Source of the DNA: CBDUUP01 sp965370435
GTDB taxonomy: Bacteria; Chloroflexota; Anaerolineae; Anaerolineales; UBA11579
Assembly (NCBI GenBank): GCA_965370435.1
Contig: CBDUUP010000239.1
Span: forward strand, 1-7,173
Direction of reading: 5' to 3'
DNA: 7,173 nucleotides
The notes below the pieces were generated by a model. It was not told where the DNA came from. It worked only from the letters and a program-made list of their open reading frames with translations, and ran no database searches. The translations under genes were made by a program, and so were the position numbers. Of the stretch, positions 1-5,743 are shown piece after piece. The first letter of the stretch is position 1, and the number at the start of each line of letters is the position of its first letter.

Positions 1-10
1 AAATTCCCTC

Positions 11-38
11 TTGACAAATAGACGTTTATCTATATAAT
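11..38 (+). promoter_or_regulatory. sigma70-type promoter of arsM
   Basis: A consensus -35 box TTGACA (11-16) and a consensus -10 box TATAAT (33-38) are separated by 16 bases. Transcription should start near 45, giving a leader of about 54 bases before the arsM start codon. The spacer is filled almost exactly by the first of two operator-like repeats, so this strong core promoter is probably kept off by a repressor. The match to consensus is seen directly; use in the cell is inferred. Confidence 0.85.
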
Positions 39-59
39 GATACATAGACGGTTATCTAT
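18..59 (+). promoter_or_regulatory. tandem ArsR/SmtB-type operator boxes
   Basis: Two 16-base copies, ATAGACGTTTATCTAT (18-33) and ATAGACGGTTATCTAT (44-59), differ at one base and lie 26 bases apart start to start. Each is an imperfect palindrome with half-sites ATAGA and TCTAT. The first fills the -35/-10 spacer and the second covers the expected transcription start. This layout fits steric repression by a dimeric winged-helix metalloregulator of the ArsR/SmtB family, which is known to bind such A/T-rich inverted repeats at ars promoters. No arsR gene lies in the window; it could be just to the left or elsewhere. The regulator's identity is inferred from the gene controlled. Confidence 0.7.
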
Positions 60-98
60 GTATACCGTGAAAATAACCACATTCATAAGGAGTACCCT

Positions 99-956
99 AT
101 GACGACCCCCGAACTAAAAGACAACCCCTCTGACGTCCGCACCGCGGTGCGGGAGAACTACGGTAAGATCGCTTCCGAAGCCGGACAAAGCTGCTGCGGC
201 CCCCAACAACAAGACGCTTCCTGCGGCTGCGGCGAAGGCGGCGCCGAACTGAGCGACCGCGTGGTCAAGCTGTACGAGACCGAGGACGTGGCCGGATTGC
301 CCTCCGAGGTGACCGACCTCTCCCTGGGCTGCGGCGACCCGGTGACGCTGGCCTCCCTGGAGACCGGTGCAGTAGTGCTGGACCTCGGCTCCGGGGGCGG
401 GATTGACGTGTTCCTGGCGGCCAAGCAGGTCGGCGAGGATGGTTTCGTGATCGGCGTGGATATGACCCCGGCCATGATAGACCAAGCCCGGATCAACAAG
501 GCCAAGCTGGGCGCGGAGAACGTCGAGTTCCGGCTGGGCGAGATCGAACGGCTGCCGGTGGCGGATGGGGAGGTGGACGTCGTCATCTCCAACTGCGTCA
601 TCAATCTCAGCCCCGACAAGCCCCAAGTCTTCCGGGAGGCTTTCCGAGCCTTGAAACCCGGCGGACGGATCGCGGTCAGCGACATCGTCACCGACGGGCC
701 GCTGCCCGACAAGATCAAGAATGACCTCAGCGCCTGGGCGGGATGCGTGGCGGGCGAATTGGACGCCGCGGACTACATCGCCGCCATCACCGATGCGGGC
801 TTTGAAGAAGTGGAACTCTCGCCGGTCTACATGGATAAGGAAACCATTGACTCGGCGGTGGACCAGCTCGACCTGTCCGACAATGTTGACCTGGAGGACG
901 AGGACCTGTATAAGTCCATCTACAGCGCCAAGGTGACGGCCCGCAAGCCGGTGTAA
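99..956 (+). CDS. arsM: arsenite methyltransferase ArsM
   Basis: This 285-residue cytoplasmic enzyme should transfer methyl groups from S-adenosylmethionine to As(III), giving methylated arsenicals. The SAM-binding motif I is VVLDLGSGGGID (92-103), followed by an acidic residue in GVDMTP (D121). Three cysteine contexts match the conserved arsenic-binding cysteines of the family: LGCGDP (C78), SNCVINLSPDK (C166) and AGCVAGEL (C216). A further N-terminal cluster, C32, C33, C42 and C44, lies in a Gly-rich segment as in many bacterial ArsM proteins. The ATG at 99 has an AAGGAG Shine-Dalgarno sequence (87-92) six bases upstream. Length is normal for the family. The gene is the first after an operator-covered promoter, so induction by arsenite is likely. 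A less likely alternative is a related UbiE/COQ5-type methyltransferase; the cysteine set argues against that. Confidence 0.95.
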   Translation: MTTPELKDNPSDVRTAVRENYGKIASEAGQSCCGPQQQDASCGCGEGGAELSDRVVKLYETEDVAGLPSEVTDLSLGCGDPVTLASLETGAVVLDLGSGGGIDVFLAAKQVGEDGFVIGVDMTPAMIDQARINKAKLGAENVEFRLGEIERLPVADGEVDVVISNCVINLSPDKPQVFREAFRALKPGGRIAVSDIVTDGPLPDKIKNDLSAWAGCVAGELDAADYIAAITDAGFEEVELSPVYMDKETIDSAVDQLDLSDNVDLEDEDLYKSIYSAKVTARKPV

Positions 957-971
957 TTTCCCAGTTTCTAC

Positions 972-1069
972 GTCTAGACCCCGCGGGTCTACGCCCAGTT
1001 GAGTGTTTAATTGGTATGGATGCTTTATCGGTATCGCAGTAAGGTTATGGGCGTAGGTCCCTGGGGTCT
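972..1069. repeat. imperfect inverted repeat after arsM
   Basis: The left part contains a perfect hairpin (975-991; arms TAGACCC and GGGTCTA, loop CGC). The sequence at 985-997, GGGTCTACGCCCA, is nearly the reverse complement of 1048-1061, and the similarity resumes in a GGGGTCT block at 1063-1069. About 50 bases separate the arms. No T-run follows either arm, so it is not a standard intrinsic terminator. It could be a stabilising or attenuating mRNA structure in an arsM operon, or a miniature palindromic repeat related to those at 5578 and 6198. Only the sequence symmetry is certain. Confidence 0.5.
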
Positions 1070-1104
1070 GTATTGTTGGTTGCGTATTGGGAGGAGCGAT
1101 TGAC

Positions 1105-1190
1105 ATGAATAACGGTATCAGCTATTTGAACGATGATGTCCTGGACGCCCAAAATCGAGAGCTTTGCGGAATCGGGGCTACTCTAGCCAC
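1105..1190 (+). pseudogene. 5' remnant of a possible carboxymuconolactone decarboxylase/AhpD-like gene
   Basis: An ATG at 1105 is preceded by a strong ribosome-binding site, GGGAGGAG (1089-1096), eight bases away. The first residues, MNNGISYLND, lead into DAQNRELCGIGATLAT, which resembles the helix just before the Cys-x2-Cys motif of carboxymuconolactone decarboxylase/AhpD-type proteins. The expected cysteine motif never appears: from about 1188 the frame becomes an Arg-rich run (RRIRRS) and overlaps the 3' end of the convergent saccharopine dehydrogenase-like gene. I infer that a gene cotranscribed with arsM was cut here by a rearrangement. The frame stays open to 1296, so a hybrid 63-residue peptide could still be made. 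The family assignment is tentative because so little of the protein remains. Confidence 0.35.
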
Positions 1191-2302
1191 TCGAAGGATT
1201 CGCCGATCAATTTTCCGTCCGGTGGCGACTCTGGCAGCATGGATGCCGCTTCATCCAGATAGGGCAGCGGGTCGAAGGTCTTCTCGGCGGTCATGACGCC
1301 CCGCTCTTGCATCTCTGGGCGCAGGATTCTGAGCGCGGTCACGGCTAACGAGACACTGGTCAAGAGCCACACAGCCCGCTCGGTCCACACAGAAGGGACC
1401 AGCCAACAACTATACCGTGCGGCGCGCCCTGCCTTGCGGCCAACGGCGGCGACCCAGTCTAGAGGGAGTGGGTCGAAATCGTCTGTGACTGTCAGCCACC
1501 GGTCGGGATCAGCCTCAACGGTATCGTAGAAGGAGTCCATCGCGGTTGCCGGGTCAACCTCGCCCGCAGCGGCGCGCTTTGTTTGTTGGCGGTAAAGCTC
1601 TTGAAGCTGAGGCGGGAATGGGGTGAGATACACACAGACCGGCCGCTCTTTTGCGAGGTCTTCTGGCAGCTCATCAACTATCGGATCATAGCTGCCAAAC
1701 GGGTATGCGATGACCGTTCCGCCCTGCGGCAGTGGGGCCTGAAAGCCGCTGGTTAGAGGGTCCTCATCCACCCAGCGACCATCCTGATAGGCGCGCACCG
1801 TCCGGTTCTCATTCTTTTGGGCTACTTGAAGCATCCACCCAAGATATCCCCTGAACTTTTGCAGGACTGCCAAACTCTCCTGGGGGGCTTCGAACCACTG
1901 CTGTGGCGTGAGCGTCCGGTCGCTCCCAAACTCGAACACGCCAGACCGACCTCCCTGGAGCTGCTCTGTTTCGTCCAACTGCCCGGCCGCGTGCACGCCC
2001 ATGAGATTAGTGATACAAGGTGAAATACCATTGCAGATGATGGCGGTGATGCCCACGTCCTTGGCCTCAGCGTCATGCTCCAGAATCTGGGCGATAAAAT
2101 CCCGCCCCCATCCGACGTCGCAGTAGTGCGCGCCGATGCGGACTGCCGCTTGTAAAGCTGGGAGAGCAACTTGGTTGCTCGCTGCGTTCACGATGATGTC
2201 GCAGCCCGCTGCGAGGGCGGCAAGCTGCTCCTCGTCGGCGCTGCCTACATGCGCCGCTCTCGCCTTGCCGCCGATCTCTGTGAGCCTATCGAATTTATCC
2301 AA
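1178..2302 (-). CDS. 5'-truncated saccharopine dehydrogenase-like reductase (probable pseudogene)
   Basis: The 374-residue frame matches the inner part of the saccharopine dehydrogenase/reductase family, NAD(P)-dependent oxidoreductases with a Rossmann domain. Recognisable segments are GCDIIVNAAS (33-42), GAHYCDVG (57-64) and NGISPCITNL (91-100), the last resembling the family's G-x2-PG-x-TN region. The N-terminal GxGxxG dinucleotide-binding motif that should come about 40 residues earlier is absent. The only start at the 5' end is a TTG at 2302 with no clear ribosome-binding site. In the same frame the DNA stays open upstream to a TAA at 2350, reading FQNLFDLFPQLDKF, which may be a further scrap of the first helix. 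Beyond that lies the tail of rnpB. The C-terminus looks natural and ends in FEWLE. The frame has no internal stops, so truncation may be recent, or a shortened protein may still be made. Catalysis without the cofactor motif is unlikely. The natural substrate cannot be told from the sequence. Confidence 0.75.
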   Translation of the reverse strand: MDKFDRLTEIGGKARAAHVGSADEEQLAALAAGCDIIVNAASNQVALPALQAAVRIGAHYCDVGWGRDFIAQILEHDAEAKDVGITAIICNGISPCITNLMGVHAAGQLDETEQLQGGRSGVFEFGSDRTLTPQQWFEAPQESLAVLQKFRGYLGWMLQVAQKNENRTVRAYQDGRWVDEDPLTSGFQAPLPQGGTVIAYPFGSYDPIVDELPEDLAKERPVCVYLTPFPPQLQELYRQQTKRAAAGEVDPATAMDSFYDTVEADPDRWLTVTDDFDPLPLDWVAAVGRKAGRAARYSCWLVPSVWTERAVWLLTSVSLAVTALRILRPEMQERGVMTAEKTFDPLPYLDEAASMLPESPPDGKLIGESFEWLE

Positions 2303-2361
2303 TTGAGGGAAAAGATCAAACAGGTTCTGAAACCAGCCTGATTGCCATTATTAAGAAAGAA

Positions 2362-2833
2362 ACCCTCAGGTAAGCCTATAAGCCGCATTCTGTCCGGCGG
2401 AGGGGTAGGGTTTACGGCGTCCTAAGACGCAGTCATCCCCTGCGCACCTTCGCCTGGATGGTCATCTATCTAGGACGCGCCTCTCGACGCGCCTCCAGCA
2501 GCCTACCCGAGACTCAAGGGAGACGAGCAGCCTCCCGCCCGCCCGAAGGCGGACTTTGTCCCTGCTTGGCCTTGCTCCCGGTGGGGGTTGCCTGGCCGCG
2601 CGCATTGCTGCGCGCGCCGGTGGTCTCTTACACGAAGCGGCTCGCAGGGCAAGCCGCCCACCATTTCACCCTTACCGGCGACCGGCGAACCGGCCGCTTG
2701 GGCGGTATGTTTCTGTGGCCCGATCCGGCAGGTTTCCCCGCCCCGGGGGTTACCCGACACCGCGCTCTAGGGAGTGCGGACTTTCCTCGCCGCTGCCGAA
2801 GCAGCGCCGCGACCATCCGACCGACCTGAGGGT
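2362..2833 (-). ncRNA. rnpB: RNase P RNA, bacterial class A
   Basis: This is the catalytic RNA of ribonuclease P, which removes 5' leaders from precursor tRNAs together with the RnpA protein. Read on the minus strand it has the class A hallmarks in order: GAGGAAAGTCCGCACTCC (2771-2788; 5' strand of P4), CCACAGAAACATACCGCC (2701-2718), GGTAAGGGTGAAATGGTG (2659-2676), GGGAGCAAGGCCAAGCAGGG (2560-2579), GGGTAGGCTGCT (2497-2508) and, near the 3' end, ACAGAATGCGGCTTAT with its ACAGAA at 2388-2393. The ends pair in a perfect 10-bp P1 helix (2824-2833 with 2362-2371; arms ACCCTCAGGT and ACCTGAGGGT), which sets the boundaries. At about 472 bases it is longer than the E. coli RNA (377), presumably through longer peripheral helices. 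P1 followed by TTTCTTTCTTAATAA could also act as the terminator. Open reading frames across this interval are incidental. Confidence 0.97.
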
Positions 2834-2868
2834 ACGCTCATCATACTATTGCAGCGCATAAACGTCAA
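2834..2868 (-). promoter_or_regulatory. promoter of rnpB
   Basis: On the minus strand, TTGACG (2863-2868) and TATGAT (2840-2845) are separated by exactly 17 bases. Six bases after the -10 box lies A2833, the first base of the P1 helix, which is a sensible transcription start. The -35 box lies only five bases past the U-tract of the radical SAM gene's terminator, so rnpB has its own promoter and is insulated from read-through. Confidence 0.85.
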
Positions 2869-2872
2869 TCAC

Positions 2873-2917
2873 TTATTAAGAAAGAGACGCCGCCACTGGG
2901 CTTAGGCGGGGCGTCTC
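2873..2917 (-). terminator. intrinsic terminator of the radical SAM gene
   Basis: On the minus strand a GC-rich hairpin is followed by TTTCTTAATAA. GAGACGCC (2910-2917) pairs with GGCGTCTC (2884-2891), and GCC (2905-2907) pairs with GGC (2892-2894) after a two-base bulge. The loop is ten bases. It lies about 140 bases past the radical SAM stop codon and directly before the rnpB promoter. The GAGACG arms resemble the palindromes at 5578 and 6198. Confidence 0.75.
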
Positions 2918-3058
2918 GTAATCTTGAGGACGGGTCTATTTCTCTAAGGTCAGTGGCCCGTTGGTAAAATTCACCAGCATACCGACCCGCTTGCGCAGGG
3001 CTGGTTGATGTTGATAAAAAATCGGAGGAGTTAGACTTTGATAACCTGGAAGATTAGG

Positions 3059-5008
3059 TTAATTTGAAACCGTAATGTCTTCCACGGATACGGTCTCAAT
3101 TATCCGTTTCATCCCCCGCCGCTCGCTCTTGGGCTTCACCTCCGGGCACTGCCAGACCTCGCCGGGGTTTTGGCTGCGCAGTTTGGCGAAGGTGGGCAGC
3201 ACCCCGCAAGCGAAGCAGCGGTGGCGGCAGTCAACCCGAGTTTCGCCGCGGGCGCTCATCAGGTAGTCCTGAGTGAGGAATTTCTTGCGCACGGTGGAGT
3301 CGACGTGGTCCCAGGGGAAGGCTTCGTCAATGGGGCGTTCGCGGTGGGTGTAGAAGGTGTAATCCAACCCGGCGGCTTCAAAGGCGCCCATCCAGGCCTC
3401 GAAATTGAAATGTTCGTTCCAGGCGTCGAAGCGGGCGCCTCGCTGCCATGCGCTGAGGATGACTTCGGCCAGGCGGCGGTCGCCGCGGGAGAGCCATGCC
3501 TCCAAGAAGGTCGCCTGGGGGTCGTTCCAGTTGAGCTTCAGGCCGGGGCCGCGAAGCTGCCGTTTGAGCAGGTCTTGCTTGGCCTGGATCTGTTCCAGGG
3601 TGTCCAGGGACACCCACTGGAAGGGGGTGTGGGGTTTGGGGACGAAGGTGCTGACGCCCACATTGACCTGGGTGCGCTTGCCGATGACTTTGCGGCCTTC
3701 TGCTCTCACGGCCTTGGCCAGGTCGGCGATGGCTTGCACGTCTTCCAGGGTCTCGGAGGGATGGCCGATCATGAAGTAAAGTTTGATAGTCGTCCAGCCG
3801 CGGGAATAGATCTCGTGAGCGGTCTGTAGGAGCTGCTCGTCGCTGACCGGCTTGTTGATGATGTTGCGCATACGCTCGGTGGCGGCTTCGGGGGCCAGAG
3901 TGAACCCGCTGCGGCGGGTGTTCTTGAGGGCGTCCATCAGTTCCACCGAGAAACTTTCGATGCGCAGCGAAGGGAGGCCGATGGAGAGATGGCGGTCTTT
4001 GAAGCGCTCGGTGACGGTTTTGACCAGTTCCAGGACGTGGGTATAGTCGGAGGAGGAGAGGGAGAGCAGGCCGACCTCTTCGAAGCCGGTGTGCTTCAGG
4101 CCCTCTTCTATGGCCTCGACGATCTCTTCCACGCTGCGCTCGCGCACCGGGCGGGTGACCATCCCGGCGTGGCAGAAGCGGCAGCCCCGGGTGCAGCCCC
4201 GCATGATCTCCACCGGGAGGCGGTTGTGAGTGACGTCCACGTAAGGGACGATGAAGCGGGTGGTGGGCGGCGGGAGCTTGGCTGCAATGCGTTTGACCAC
4301 CGGAAGCGGGGCCTCTGGGTTGAGTTTTTCGAGGTGGGAGAATGCGCCTCCCGCTTCGTAGTGGGCCTTGTATAAGGAAGGGACGTACACGCCCCAAAGC
4401 TGGGAGAGGGAGTCAAGCAAACTGGCGCGGGGCGCGCCGCTTTCCTTCCAGGTTTGGTGGGCGTCAATGATCTCGTGGATGACCTCCTCGCCCTCCCCGA
4501 TGACGAAGGCGTCTATGAAGGCGTGCATGGGTTCGGGGTTGAAGGCGGCGTGCCCCCCGGCGATGATCAGAGGGTGCTGTTCGTTCCGTTCGGCGCTGAA
4601 GAGGGGGATGCCCGACAGGTCGAGCAGGTTGAGGGTGTTGGTGTAGAGGGTCTCGTAGGGGAGGGAGAAGCCCAGGATGTCGAAGTCAAGCAGGGGGCGT
4701 TTGCTCTCCAGGGCGTACAGAGGGATGTTGGAGTCCCGCAGGAGGGTTTCCATGTCGGCTGCGGGCGCGTAGGCCCGTTCGGCGAGAGCCTCCTCCCGTT
4801 GGTTGACCAGATCGTAGAGGATGGCTAGACCAACGTTGGACATGCCCAGGTCGTAGATGTCGGGGAAGACCAGGGCGAGGCGGGTTTTGACGCTGTTCCA
4901 GTCTTTGACGATCTGGTTCAGTTCGCCGCCGGTGTAGCGGCCCGGTTTCTGGACTCGGGTGAGGTTGCGTTCCAGCCAGTTGTGGATTTCTTGGGGGGAA
5001 TATGCCAT
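3059..5008 (-). CDS. TIGR03960-type radical SAM protein with B12-binding-like N-terminal domain
   Basis: From ATG 5008 the protein has 649 residues. An N-terminal region, with segments LALVFPDIYDLGMSNVGL, ILGFSLPYETLYTNTLN and VIGEGEEVI in about the first 180 residues, corresponds to the B12-binding-like domain of this family. The radical SAM core follows, with the [4Fe-4S] motif CTRGCRFC (C272, C276, C279) and later LSSSDYTH, LPSLRIES, FTLAPEA and FMIGHPSE segments. Near the C-terminus is a second Cys-x3-Cys-x2-Cys pattern, CRHRCFAC (C594, C598, C601), which may bind another metal or cluster. The family's reaction is not established as far as I know. The ATG has AAGG at a good distance; a GTG nine bases earlier (5017) would sit on top of that site, so I prefer 5008. 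In many bacteria this family is fused or adjacent to a DUF2344 protein; none is seen here, where rnpB follows instead. Confidence 0.93.
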   Translation of the reverse strand: MAYSPQEIHNWLERNLTRVQKPGRYTGGELNQIVKDWNSVKTRLALVFPDIYDLGMSNVGLAILYDLVNQREEALAERAYAPAADMETLLRDSNIPLYALESKRPLLDFDILGFSLPYETLYTNTLNLLDLSGIPLFSAERNEQHPLIIAGGHAAFNPEPMHAFIDAFVIGEGEEVIHEIIDAHQTWKESGAPRASLLDSLSQLWGVYVPSLYKAHYEAGGAFSHLEKLNPEAPLPVVKRIAAKLPPPTTRFIVPYVDVTHNRLPVEIMRGCTRGCRFCHAGMVTRPVRERSVEEIVEAIEEGLKHTGFEEVGLLSLSSSDYTHVLELVKTVTERFKDRHLSIGLPSLRIESFSVELMDALKNTRRSGFTLAPEAATERMRNIINKPVSDEQLLQTAHEIYSRGWTTIKLYFMIGHPSETLEDVQAIADLAKAVRAEGRKVIGKRTQVNVGVSTFVPKPHTPFQWVSLDTLEQIQAKQDLLKRQLRGPGLKLNWNDPQATFLEAWLSRGDRRLAEVILSAWQRGARFDAWNEHFNFEAWMGAFEAAGLDYTFYTHRERPIDEAFPWDHVDSTVRKKFLTQDYLMSARGETRVDCRHRCFACGVLPTFAKLRSQNPGEVWQCPEVKPKSERRGMKRIIETVSVEDITVSN

Positions 5009-5026
5009 TCGGCGCACCTTCTCAGG

Positions 5027-5067
5027 TTGGGGAGTCGAACCCCAAGGATAGTTTCAGGGAGATTATA
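5027..5067 (-). promoter_or_regulatory. putative -10 box and leader hairpin of the radical SAM gene
   Basis: On the minus strand a perfect TATAAT lies at 5062-5067; no convincing -35 box stands 16-18 bases further upstream. In the presumed leader, 5027-5045 forms a 6-bp hairpin, TTGGGG/CCCCAA, around the seven-base loop TTCGACT, ending about 18 bases before the start codon. The loop and stem look like a tRNA T-arm, but no tRNA body is attached. The role is unknown; an effect on translation initiation is possible. Confidence 0.45.
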
Positions 5068-5173
5068 CCAGAGAGGAGGTAAATTTGGAGGCATTTGGTA
5101 GGAATTTTATGTATCCGATTGGAATATTTCTTGCTCCTATAGGAATACTCAAAAATAAAAAGGAGCGCCGCGC

Positions 5174-5428
5174 ATGGAATATTTATCAAGACTCAAACCG
5201 ATAGCCGACAAGATACCGATCAAGGTCTTACATTGCCCGTTATGCGACCATATAATCGTCCCTGGGAGTATAGCGGATGTGGGGAGTTACTTTCAATTGG
5301 CGGAGCACATCGCCAGCGACCATCCCCAAAGCCTGCGAAGCGGGGAGATGGACAAGGCGGAGGTGAGCGCTATCGCGGTCACGCTGGCTAAAGGATTGCT
5401 GGAAAGAAGGCCGGTGAGGGTTTATTAG
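5174..5428 (+). CDS. small hypothetical protein with Cys2/His2 metal-binding pattern
   Basis: This 84-residue soluble protein has a single zinc-finger-like module: C21-P-L-C24, then 20 residues, then H45-x4-H50. The segments around it are HCPLCDHIIVPG and AEHIASDHP. The pattern resembles C2H2 zinc-binding modules, suggesting Zn(II) binding, with the C-terminal part (about 58-84) predicted helical and ending in a basic RRPVRVY tail. There is no signal peptide or membrane segment. The ATG has AAGGAG (5160-5165) eight bases upstream, strong evidence of real translation. It is divergent from the radical SAM gene across about 165 bases. I do not recognise a named family; nucleic-acid or protein binding is possible but unproven. 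Confidence 0.75.
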   Translation: MEYLSRLKPIADKIPIKVLHCPLCDHIIVPGSIADVGSYFQLAEHIASDHPQSLRSGEMDKAEVSAIAVTLAKGLLERRPVRVY

Positions 5429-5743
5429 GCCAAAATTTCCAAGATTGTTTTCATTATCGGCGGTTTTAGGGGAGGAGGGCCGGGGGCGGAATTTGGCGCG
5501 CCCATGAGCGAATCTGGGGACTTGCGAGATCACCTTTATTGCAGTGAGGCAAACAATTGACAAGAGACATCCACCAGGAGACGACCCACCGAGTCGTCTC
5601 TACGGGGAATTTGGATGTTGGTGAATTCTTCTGTGATAAAATTCTCAAGGAATTAGAATTACAATTCGCCATAGAATACATCCTTGCCAAACTATTGAAT
5701 TCCTAAAGCAACTATTTACTATGTAAAGAAGGAGCAATTTGAA
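5429..5743. other. gene-poor interval with palindrome and weak small frame
   Basis: No well-supported gene was found. The interval starts with an imperfect inverted repeat, GCCAAAATTTCC (from about 5429) against GGAATTTGGC (about 5489-5498), holds a GAGACGAC/GTCGTCTC palindrome at 5578-5600, and ends with the ribosome-binding site of the small membrane protein. One plus-strand frame, TTG 5557 to TAA 5706 (49 codons), reads into a protein-like end (FFCDKILKELELQFAIEY), but its start is weak and the palindrome lies inside it. A poor promoter, TTGAAT (5695-5700) and TACTAT (5717-5722) with a 16-base spacer, may serve the next gene. Confidence 0.5.
5578..5600. repeat. short palindromic repeat, copy 1
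   Basis: Perfect 8-bp arms GAGACGAC (5578-5585) and GTCGTCTC (5593-5600) flank a seven-base loop. A second, more perfect copy lies at 6198-6220. No U-run follows on the plus strand, so it is unlikely to be a simple terminator. Two copies 620 bases apart suggest a dispersed palindromic (REP-like) element; genome-wide abundance cannot be judged from this window. Confidence 0.7.

Noticed and set aside
114..1106. 330-codon minus-strand frame opposite arsM
   Set aside because: It is antisense to a clearly recognised gene, has low-complexity His/Gly/Ala-rich translation, no recognisable domain and no ribosome-binding site.
2458..2861. Several plus- and minus-strand frames of 60-123 codons
   Set aside because: They lie inside the RNase P RNA gene, whose conserved elements explain the sequence; the translations are Arg/Pro-rich with no domain.
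2348..2885. Insertion-element target duplication around rnpB
   Set aside because: The repeat is better explained as a shared U-rich terminator tail; no transposase or terminal inverted repeats are seen. It is kept as a finding, not a mobile element.
3170..4397. Long frames opposite and out of frame with the radical SAM gene (219 and 339 codons)
   Set aside because: Shadows caused by the GC-rich third positions of a real gene; translations are compositionally odd and lack motifs.
5020..5050. tRNA gene suggested by the GGGGTTCGACTCCCC T-arm look-alike
   Set aside because: No acceptor, D- or anticodon arms are found in the bases upstream; only the hairpin is present.
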